64,000 bases of DNA, from positions 124,001-188,000 of the forward strand of contig JASJFT010000043.1 in assembly GCA_030770425.1 (NCBI GenBank). The letters are read 5' to 3'. Below, piece by piece: positions 56,091 through 64,000 of the stretch. Origin of the DNA: Darksidea phi. Taxonomy: Eukaryota > Ascomycota > Dothideomycetes > Pleosporales > Lentitheciaceae. Numbering within the stretch: the stretch's first letter is position 1; every line of letters starts with the position of its first letter. A program made the translations under genes and the position numbers. The notes beneath the pieces were generated by a model. It saw nothing but the letters and a program-made list of their open reading frames with translations. It did not search any database and was not told where the DNA came from.

Positions 56091-57095
56091 CTTGAGTTTC
56101 TCATAGACGGTGGGATCGTTCATGAGTACGAGCGCCGGGCTTTCATGCGGCCACTGGGAGTTTCCTATTTAGTTCGGTACCTACAATTCAAGTAGAGAGG
56201 AACGCGGCATTTCGAGGTGTTATCAAGCGCCTAATTCGGATACTGCTGACGTGAATCCGAGAACTTTTGCTCGCTCGTACTGGCACTATGCTCGTGGGGA
56301 CGTCGAGTATCTCCGCTAACGTTGTCATTCGCGAAGTGTACCGGCAACTCTTTGCCGACCCAAACTGCGAATCAACGTTGGAAACGTCATTCCTGTCTGA
56401 CCCCAGCACACTGTGTGCTAGGAAGTATATTCTCGCGCGCCTTCCGTATCAGTTGTGCGCTTCCTTGAAGCTCCACAGCATCCTGTGTGGACGCATCCTG
56501 TGTGGACTCTGGCTTCATTGGTGCAGCAATCTGCGAGGCAAGTTGCATTCTCCCGTTAGCTACTTCCACCAGACTCGCGGCTCACGAAGATTAATATCTT
56601 GTGGGAGAGGAAAGAGTATTTTCTCGCTGGCCGTGTCACAACTATGGTTCCAAGTCGATCGCAAAAACCGAAGCCAGCAATACACTAGCCGTGACAGCCT
56701 TTAGGGCAGACACGATGCGGAGAGAAGTCCAGTTCTCAACCGTCAGAACATACAAGAATCCACCCAAAAATCAGCGAATTATTTTAACAAAGCAACTTAA
56801 AAGACGTTGGTAGAGGAGTTCTTTATATGCTTTCCTCAGTAGCCAAACTTATTATAACCACATTATAACCGCCGAGACCTTAGGCGTATAGTCCTCCCAA
56901 CGAGCACAGAAGACGAGAAACTCCTTATAGAGTCTCCCTAGTTTCGTTTTGGCCCGATTTTTGAGAAAGAAGTCGATTCTTAGCCACGAAGTTTGGAAAC
57001 ATAAAGCTAGACCCGGAAAATATGCAATCGGGGCGATTGGGCCGAGATTCTCGCCGGAAGGGCCACTGTTTTAAATTCTTCGATAAACGTAAATA
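56091..57095. other. Decayed sequence with an unassigned frame
   Basis: A frame at about 56276-56704 (start near MLVGTSSISANVVIREVYRQ) is open for some 140 codons, but no family is recognised. A 12-base unit, GCATCCTGTGTGGAC, is repeated in tandem near 56477-56508. The rest is short frames up to the transposon. Confidence 0.35.
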
Positions 57096-57097
57096 TA

Positions 57098-58950
57098 ACA
57101 TGTTTTATAAGCGAGCGGCCAATATAAGCGAGCGGCCAACCTTATCAACTTTTCGCGACGCGTTACCTATCAACTCTTATGGCTCAACCAACTACTATTC
57201 GATTGCCCTGCAACGAAGCAGATATCTCCCTAGCTATCTCAGCTATCAATCAGAATCAGATCTAGAGCGTTAATCTCGCTGTATCTACGTTTAACGTCCC
57301 CCGAACGACAGTACGACGACGACGCGCTGGAATCGCTGCGCGACGCGATTGCCAGCCCAAATTAAGGAAGCTTTCTAAGCTAGAGGAGGAGGTGGTTATT
57401 AGCTATATACTCGACCTAGATTCGCGAGGATATGCCCCTATACTAGAGGCTATACGAGATATAGCGAATAGACTACTTACTACGCGCGGCGCTGAGTAGG
57501 TGGGCAAGCTATGGCCTAGGAACTTCGTTAATTAAACCGATAGCCTTAAAATACGATTTAATCGACCCTATAATCGACAGCGAGCTCTCTATAAGGATCC
57601 TGATATTATTCGAACCTAGTTTGAGCGTGTAGTACACGTTAGAGCTGAGTAGGGTATCTATAATAAGGATATCTATAACTTCGACGAAGCTAGCTTTATA
57701 ATAGGTAAGATATTAGCGCGACTAGTTATTACTAGCTTAGAGAGACGCGGGTAGGCTAAAGCTATCTAGCTAGGTAATTACGAATAGGTTACTATAATAT
57801 AGGGAATTAACGCTACTAGGTAGGCTATTCCGCCCTTTATTATCTTCGCTGGCTAGTACTACCTCTCTACCTAGTACGAGGGCAACGATATACTAGGCGA
57901 TTAGGCTATCGGTATTAGTAATAACGGCTGGATAAATAATAATCTAGGAGTTACCTAGCTAAAGTACTTTATTAGATATACGATAGATCGTAGAGTAGAC
58001 GCGTGCTAGCTACTAATTCTTAATAGCTATAGTAGTTATATCTCGAAGAAATTCTAGGACCTCTATAAGGAGAATAAAATCTACGCTCTCTATATACTAG
58101 CTTATTTATTATACCTCCTATAGCCGCTTAATATAGACTATTTCTCGCCGTTAAAGCGCGCGTATAGGGATTAGATTAATAGCCTAATTCGTAATTATAT
58201 TAACTATATTACGAAGCTTAAATTCCTACCCGCCTTCCGCGCAGCCTATAATAAAGCTATTATAGAGAAGAATATCTACGCGAGCTTTCGAGGCGCTGGC
58301 CTAGTTTTATATAATTTAGAGGTAGTAATCTCGAAGCTCGATATTAAGCTAAGGACGCCGTCGCTAGTAACCCTACTAGAGGCTATATAGGAGGCTAGAA
58401 TACCAAGCAACGCGTATAAAGTATAGGCTTAATCAACGTTAATTCGTAAGCGCGTACGTAGGCACAAGAGTTCGTCGCCTACTTCTATTATTATAGCTCT
58501 CGATTAGCTAAGGAAAGGCGCTAAGGTAATAGCTTATAAAGCTATGCTTATACGCGAACGAATCGCGAGCCTAGAGAAGGTAAATAAGGCCGCTATAACG
58601 CGCAGAGCGCGTAAAAAGAAGAGGATCTAGAAGTAGGGTATCCTAACTAAGGCAGAGGGAGAGGCTATTATTATTCAAAAGGCTGCTAAGTAGTAGTAGG
58701 AGAACGAAAGACGTTAAGTTACTACGTAATTAGGTATAAGCCGATAGGCTTTAGCGCGCTGCACGCGCTGCAGAGAACCTAGGCATAACTCACGAACGTG
58801 TAAGAAGGCTACTATAGATACTACTTGATTCAGAATAGCTGTTATATTGATAGATTTCTAGTACGTTGTTGAACTACGTGGCTTTTTGTACGCGAAAAGT
58901 TGATGAGGTTGGCCGCTCGCTTATATTGGCCGCTCGCTTATAAAACATGT
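57098..58950 (+). mobile_element. Complete but RIP-inactivated pogo/Fot1-type DNA transposon
   Basis: A 1,853-bp element is bounded by terminal inverted repeats of about 60 bp, left 57098-57157 and right 58891-58950, which differ at one base (T versus C). Each starts ACATGTTTTATAAGCGAGCG and contains a direct subrepeat, ATAAGCGAGCGGCCAAT-like, twice. A TA dinucleotide flanks both sides (57096-57097 and 58951-58952), the Tc1/mariner target-site duplication. The inside (57179-58861) is a single transposase frame with over 30 stops, mostly TAG where Trp or Gln is expected. Both ends are present, so it inserted whole. Confidence 0.93.
57179..58861 (+). pseudogene. Pogo/Fot1-like transposase (DDE_1), RIP-destroyed
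   Basis: Read as one frame from ATG 57179, the order is that of a pogo/Fot1 transposase: psq-type helix-turn-helix (DISLAISAINQNQI then NVPRTTVRRRRAG), a CENP-B-like binding region (KLRKLSKLEEEVVISYILDL), then the DDE catalytic domain. The first acidic residue is in YNFDEASFIIGKI. The expected LDxxxSH motif reads LILNSYSSYIS, so the second catalytic Asp has become Asn (a G-to-A change). The third region is PLNIDYFSPLKRAY. A zinc-knuckle-like CTRCREPRHNSRTCKK ends the protein. Stops are almost all TAG/TAA, as RIP makes from TGG and CAG. Confidence 0.9.
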
Positions 58951-58952
58951 TA

Positions 58953-59404
58953 GATGTAGGAGCGTAATGGAACTGGTGTGAATTCATTAGAGAGCGGTAA
59001 GTATGCGCCTACATATTGAGTATATCTTGGACTGACGCTGTGTGTAGCTATATGAACGGCTGCGTAGGCAGTGACGTTTTTCCGTCTGAGACAGGCCGAC
59101 GACGGGGTTTGGGAAACGTTTTCCTTAAATCGAAAGCAATGTTCTTTTAACGCTACCACTAGTGAAGAGCCAGAGCTGTTCGCTCACAACGAAAGCGACG
59201 GCTGACAAAGCGCATTTCTTGTCCAGCACCATTTAAATTCACCTCAGAAAAACGACGAATTATTCCAAATTTCAACCCTCCGCCCCCATCATATATAGCA
59301 TTTGCGAACACGAAAGCGCCTACAAAGCGTCAAAAAGTAGACGCTTCACGACATGAGCAGCTTCCAGTCGTATCCCCGAATCTTTCTTCCTCCGATAAAG
59401 AACT
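58953..59404. other. Flank between transposon and 2EXR-type gene
   Basis: About 450 bp of normal base composition. It should contain the former promoter of the broken gene at 59405. No feature otherwise. Confidence 0.4.
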
Positions 59405-60255
59405 ATGGCTGATCCCAGCGTGCCAAACCAAGATAGTACTTGTTATTTCTTCCTACTCTCGGCCGAACTACGCAACGCGATCCACTAGTTCTCTCTCTCA
59501 GAGCCTTATGGTCTCTTCTATCGCTATGAAGAGGGACACTCAGCAACAAAAACGTGCAAGATGTTCAATTCGCTAGAGGCAGTCTCTAATAACAGTGCGA
59601 TGGAGGTCAATCAGCTCAAATACATTTATCACCAGCTATATAATGAGACCTCTGGGCTAGGTGTAAAAGTCAACGATCTGAACTTTACGCGAAAGTTTTC
59701 TCAGCCCTTCCCCGCGTGCAGCTGCTCGCCAAGTACGAAGAACCAAATCCGACAAAATTCATTGCCGCACACTGCTGGAGGCCAAAAAGGGGTTGTGAAT
59801 CCGGGGAAGTCCCCGGACTTGGGAACCATATTGCAGATTCATAAGTGGATACTCGACTTTTGCACTACACACCCCATAGCGTCTCTAGCCGCATACCTTT
59901 CGCCACCTCTTAACCCAAGCACTTCTGTTAACTCCCGTCTATTTAAGTCTAGATCATTCACCAAGTCGCCTTCTGAGGTCGGGACTTTCGAACCTGCATC
60001 TCTCCTGGTGCTTGGGAACTGTTCTACGAAGGAGTGTCCGATTTTCAATGCGGGGTTCCTTCAGAGCAATATCGGATTCCGAATTACCAATGTTGGCCGC
60101 CTACTACGGATTTCGATGAGGAGGCGCTCCGGAGTGAGTGCACGATGGCTCGTAATGCGTTAGGCGCCTTTGTGCAAACGTGGCCTCGTGGAGTGGACGG
60201 TTTGGTCGAAGAAGTTCGCCGGTGGTACGTCAAGGGTATACTTAGTGAGCCGTGA
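59405..60255 (+). pseudogene. 2EXR/F-box-like fungal protein, inactivated by nonsense and frameshift
   Basis: From ATG 59405 the frame reads YFFLLSAELRNAIH, then a TAG (59486-59488), then FSLSEPYGLFYR in the same frame, matching the 'FxxLPxELRNxIYxxALSE' start of 2EXR/F-box-like proteins. Where the stop lies, relatives have a polar residue; CAG to TAG would be a RIP-type change. The frame continues with LNNQVxxE-type sequence (EVNQLKYIYHQLYNETSGLG) and a late C-terminal part in another frame (ELFYEGVSDFQCGVPSEQYR to VRRWYVKGILSEP, stop 60253-60255), so a frameshift lies between about 59880 and 60000. It ends about 1.3 kb from the transposon. Confidence 0.7.
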
Positions 60256-60688
60256 AAAGGACAGCAAGATTGAACTAGGGAAGACATGGGGTGGAACTGC
60301 GGAGTCAGATGATCGATGAATATTCCGCAGGTCATGGACGTTGAAGGGGGCGGAGGCCCCCCCCAGCCAGCAATACAATGGCTACACAATAAGTTACATT
60401 CTCTCATTTGTTCGTTAGGATTTTGAGAAAGTTGATAGGTAAAATTCTGAACGCTAGCATGGCGAATGAAGACTGTGTTGCAAGTGGTTGAGGGCTTTTA
60501 GGGATTGCAATTTCTTGAGCGCAGGTCTATAATATGCAAAAGCACCCTCTGGTCAACAAATGGCTTGATTGAAATCAGTTCATGCTCATATTCCTCTACT
60601 CTAGCATCCGATCTCGGGCCCTTAATGAATGCAATGTGTCATTATTGCTTTAGCAAGTAGAATGAACTCATATATTCACCATCCACCA
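60256..60688. other. Intergenic region
   Basis: About 430 bp after the broken 2EXR-type gene and before the 3' end of the hydrolase fusion. No gene recognised. Confidence 0.45.
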
Positions 60689-62446
60689 TTAAGCCTGGAC
60701 AACACTTGCCACAAAATCAGCAACTTCCTTCGGCCGCTCCACCATCGGTAAATGGCCCGCACCATCTATAACCTTCAACTCCACACCTCCACCCAACCCT
60801 TCCGCCATATCCTTCATAGTCTTCGGCAAGATACCATCACCAGCGCCGACTAGAAAAGCGCCCTTACCCTGAAACGCCTTCATCTTCTCCCTGAAGTCAT
60901 ACTGATACAACGCTTTAACACTATCTTTGAATCCTGGCAGCGAGTTCGTCGCCACCATATCTTTCACTTTCGCGATTCTCTTCTCCAGCTCGGCATCTTC
61001 GTACGACTCCTTGACGAACCAGCGGCGCACCGTGACTTCGGCGAGTTCAGAGCCGACGATAGGCTCACTGGTGGACGAAGCTTTTGCGCCTTCTTTCTCT
61101 GCCATTTCAATGCGCTCGCCCCATGCTTTGGGGTTCCCTGGTGGAGCGATAGAATTAGTGTCGCAGGCTACAAATGTAGTGATGCGACCAGGGAAGTTCA
61201 AAGCGGTATTGAGCGCTGTCGCACCGCCGAGCGATACTCCGACTATGGAGGCAGTTTTCGCGCGGAGAGCATCCATAATTGTGATTACATCTTCTGCGAG
61301 CATGTCGACGGTTACGGGTTGTTTTGCGGACGAGGGGAGTGTGGAGCGGCCGCGGACGTTGTAGCGGAGGACGCGGTATTTTCCACTGGTGGCTTTGAGG
61401 AAAGCGGGAATGAAGGCGTCCCAGATGCCGTAGTCGACCAGGATGGAGTTTATGCAGATAAGAAGGCGGGCGTTGGGGTTGGGTGAGCCTTCGAGACGGT
61501 ACGGTAGTTCAACGCCATCGGGGGTGGTGATGTACGATTCAATAACTGGGTAGCCGCCGTTTGCACTAGATGCGGATGATGAAGGAAAAGTCTTCGTCTT
61601 CCCATCTGTGGCCTCTACAGCGAATGTATCCGGGCTCGACAAGGCCTCTAAATCCCGCGGTGCTGGCCCAAAAGTGTAGTAGAGATTATACACTCTCCTC
61701 CTCTTGCTCTCCACCACATCCCTATGGATCCTATCATTCCACTCCGTACTTGTCGCCTTTTGGAACTCCTTTCCGCCTAACCCGTTTTCGGGTGCATATT
61801 CATGCAGCGCTAGGTACTCTTTAGTCTTCCCCTCCTGCAGATCAAGATAACTCGTTACGAAGCGCCTAGTTCTGCGCCATCCAGGGACTTCTTGAAGGAG
61901 CGGTACATGTTCTTCCCTATACCACTTCGCCAGCTCTTCCTCACCGCCGCCTTCCTTCAGTGTGAGGAAGACAGCAACCATGACGTTTCCCTCGCCCTCC
62001 TTTTCCACATTCTCGAGTTTCCCAAAATCAGACGCACACCACGACTCGCCCAGGGCATCGTAGAACCGGCGATCAACGTGAATCTGCTTCATAGTATCTC
62101 TTTCTCGTTGGCTCTGCACAGGCGCCTTTCTCAACCGGGTATACACATCTTGCGTCAAGTAATCCATGTCCTCGATATCGTAGATGGCCATCCATTCGGG
62201 CTTTTCTTGCGTGCCTTTTCCATTCTCTAGGTCGCAGGCGCGGTAGCGAAAACCGTTTTGACACCATGGAAGGCGGAGGCGGGTAGGGCCATGGTCATTG
62301 TTGTACCTGCGAAAGAGAGAGCTTGTGAGAGGAAGGTCGAAACTGGGAAGAGGTGCCACTTACCAGTCGTGGAATTGCGCAGTTGGCAAGCTGTCTTTGG
62401 GCTGCATGGTCACATACAAGATGCCCGGAGTCTTTTTAGACGCCAT
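60689..62446 (-). CDS. EthD-EthD-alpha/beta-hydrolase fusion (enol-lactonase-like)
   Basis: Two exons (62446-62364 and 62306-60689; intron 57 bp) give 566 residues. The N-terminal 230 residues form two dimeric alpha/beta-barrel (EthD-like) repeats: the first has FHDWYNNDHGPTRLRLPW, the second LAKWYREEHVPLLQEVPGW, each with the W-Y-x3-H pattern. A linker leads to an alpha/beta hydrolase with PDGVELPYRLEG, the nucleophile elbow GVSLGGA, an acid region near FLVGAGDGILP and the catalytic His in DGAGHLPMVERP. The hydrolase half resembles 3-oxoadipate enol-lactonase. The gene downstream of a carboxymuconate cyclase on the same strand makes a ring-cleavage pathway role likely, yet the exact reaction and the purpose of the EthD pair are inferred. 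No targeting signal seen. Confidence 0.88.
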
Positions 62447-62973
62447 CGTGATTATTTCTTCCAACGAAAGCCACGGAGCAAAGCGGTGTGGGCAAGCAAG
62501 GCTCCGAAAAAGTTGTAAGATGGAAGATTGAAGCAACGAGGATAATAAAAACAGCAAAAACCTTGCTCCAATGCCGATCAGTTAGAGAACTCCAGCGTCA
62601 TTCTCCACACTAGATAGCGCCCCGAGGACATTTGCCGGCCTGCATACGTGCTTGTTTGCAGAAAGCCACTACCCCTCTTCGTTCCGAGGCCGGAACTCGG
62701 AACGCGCGGCGGTGACGAAATATCACCGAACAAAAATCCGGGGCGCGCGTGCACAGTAGAATGCTTAGAAAATGCGAGAGTTAGCGATGAGTCAAAATTT
62801 AGTTTAGATGGCAAAGCGATGCTAACGGGTTCTTGCGATGGTTTTGCGCAATCGATCGGGAAAGAGGGGCGGGCTGCTTCCCGTACTGACGAATGCGCAC
62901 TCCATGTTATGATATACGCTATCGGCACCTGAAATGCTCCTACAATTCAACTCCAATGGCTCCCAGCGACGCT
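62447..62973. other. Spacer between cyclase and hydrolase genes
   Basis: About 530 bp upstream of the hydrolase fusion and after the cyclase stop codon. A GGCCGGAACTCGG / GTTCCGAGGCCGG-like inverted sequence at about 62675-62702 (TTCCGAGGCCGGAACTCGGAA) could be a regulator site, but that is speculative. No gene recognised. Confidence 0.45.
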
Positions 62974-64000
62974 TCAATCGTACCAAATAGCATTCATTCC
63001 AAAGCCCTTTTCTCCAATTTCCAATCTAGCTACTCTTGCGAGAAACTCCTTATGCCACCTATAGATCTCCACGCCACCTTTCTCATCGTCTGTGAGCGCA
63101 ATCCATTCGTCATTCCATGGACAAGGGCTCACGGCATTGCTGTGACCACCTGAGGTGGGTGTAGGATTGAGGCAAATCTGTCGCTCAATGGACCCATTTT
63201 CGGCGATCTTGAAAGCTGCGATGTAGCCAGTGAGGTCGAAGGAGTTTGCGCGCGAGGTCGCGAAGAGGTAGTTAGAGGATTGAGTGAGAAAGACGACGTC
63301 GGAGCGGTACATCTGTGGATTGGGAATGTCTGTTGCAAATTCCATCAGCCTCGTTCGTCACCCCACTATTTCAAGGGAGGCAAAGACTTACCAGGCGGTA
63401 TCAGCGGAAACCACCGATATGTGTAGACGGGCAACCGCGTTCTCGGATCAACGACGTACTCACAAATCCTATTCCCCGCCTCCATCAGAACATAAAGATA
63501 TTTCCCATTCGGATGGCATTCCACCCATCGGGGATGATCCTTTTTAGCCTCTGCTTCCGTGTAACCCACCGTTTCTAGTCTCCCTTCTTCGCCAATTTTC
63601 TTATGGCACCATATACGATTCGCCCACATGTCTGCGCTGTAAAGGTATGTCTCTGTGGGGTCGAAAACCATGCCGTGGATCGCGGATTGGGGGCAGTATT
63701 CGTAGTTTTGGATATTCTCAGCGAGGGAGCCGTCGGAGTTGGTGGAGAAGACGTTGCCGTAGCCCGCGTGGTCGTAGAAGGGGTTGCAGTATACGGCGTA
63801 GGGAGGTTTGCGGGCGGGGAGGAGAAAGATGGCGCGGGTTTTGGTGGAAGCGTCTTTGGCTTTCGCTGTGGCGTATCTTGTTAGATCTTATGTTCCTCTT
63901 GCTTGACGCTTCTCGACTTTAGAGATGGAGATTATTAAAGGTGAACTTACGATCTCCGCCAATCTCAAAGCTCCCTGTGTGGACAATGTCGCTCGGACTT
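62974..64000 (-). CDS. Carboxy-cis,cis-muconate cyclase (CMLE-type seven-bladed propeller), partial
   Basis: The gene enters from the right edge, so its N-terminus is missing. Exons seen: 64000-63951, 63886-63392 and 63329-62974, joined in phase. The acceptor at 63330, not the nearer one, gives PPDIPNPQMYRSDV. Landmarks are PYAVYCNPFYDHAGYGNVFS, SAIHGMVFDPTETYLYSADM, WVECHPNGKYLYVLMEAGNR, GGHSNAVSPCPWNDEW and the end GMNAIWYD, all of the eukaryotic 3-carboxymuconate lactonising enzyme, a beta-propeller of the lactonase fold. It converts 3-carboxy-cis,cis-muconate to 3-carboxymuconolactone in the fungal protocatechuate branch of the beta-ketoadipate pathway. The next gene on the strand encodes an enol-lactonase-like fusion. 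Confidence 0.88.

Noticed and set aside
62675..62702. Inverted GC-rich sequence as a defined regulator binding site
   Set aside because: A single occurrence; not enough to name a site or a factor.
1..64000. tRNA or rRNA genes
   Set aside because: No sequence with a convincing tRNA B box plus matching acceptor stem, and no rRNA-like sequence, was found by eye; a covariance-model scan would be decisive.

Overview
This is a nuclear segment of a filamentous ascomycete, most likely a Dothideomycete of the Pleosporales type; the order is inferred from gene content, not proven. The evidence is protein genes split by 40-65 bp GT-AG introns with CTAAC-like branch points, families typical of these fungi (SAT4/rhodopsin-domain membrane proteins, P450s, Zn2Cys6 regulators, DUF6594, NACHT/HET relics, small secreted cysteine-rich proteins), and pogo/Fot1-type transposon DNA carrying the C-to-T/G-to-A damage of repeat-induced point mutation (RIP). 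A run of G followed by Ns near 51.5 kb shows that this is a draft assembly. Exon boundaries were read by hand and reading phase was checked by arithmetic; no searches were run.

Layout. 0-9.5 kb: a possible small metabolic or detoxification group, with a SAT4 membrane protein (cut by the window edge), an 11-exon P450, a BBE-type FAD oxidase, a decayed SDR and a Zn2Cys6 regulator. 9.8-19 kb: DUF6594 protein, a double retropepsin-like protein, an amidase, an unknown protein and a secreted protein. 21.5-23.5 kb: relics of a P450, a sterol-dehydrogenase-like protein and a second SAT4 gene. 25-29 kb: a gene joining ankyrin repeats, a hydrophobic segment and C2H2 zinc fingers, then a His/Pro/Gln-rich small protein. 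30-45 kb: mostly housekeeping-like genes (OCH1 mannosyltransferase, a conserved leucine-rich protein, an astacin peptidase with a 10-nt micro-exon, SQT1-type WD40 chaperone, 4CL-like acyl-CoA synthetase) plus a small cysteine-rich secreted protein. 45-48 kb: a large AlkB-like dioxygenase. 48-60 kb: repeat-rich, RIP-affected sequence with a polytopic membrane protein, a secreted protein, NACHT and HET relics, a complete but dead pogo/Fot1 element and a broken 2EXR-type gene. 60.7-64 kb: an EthD-EthD-hydrolase fusion and a carboxymuconate cyclase, probably a pair acting in aromatic (beta-ketoadipate) catabolism.

Two dispersed repeat families, each with three copies, link distant parts of the window. 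One copy sits between 12-bp direct repeats just downstream of the ankyrin-C2H2 gene. The strongest leads are the ankyrin-membrane-C2H2 architecture, the micro-exon that completes the astacin zinc site, the tandem retropepsin protein, and RIP apparently leaking from transposon DNA into a neighbouring gene.
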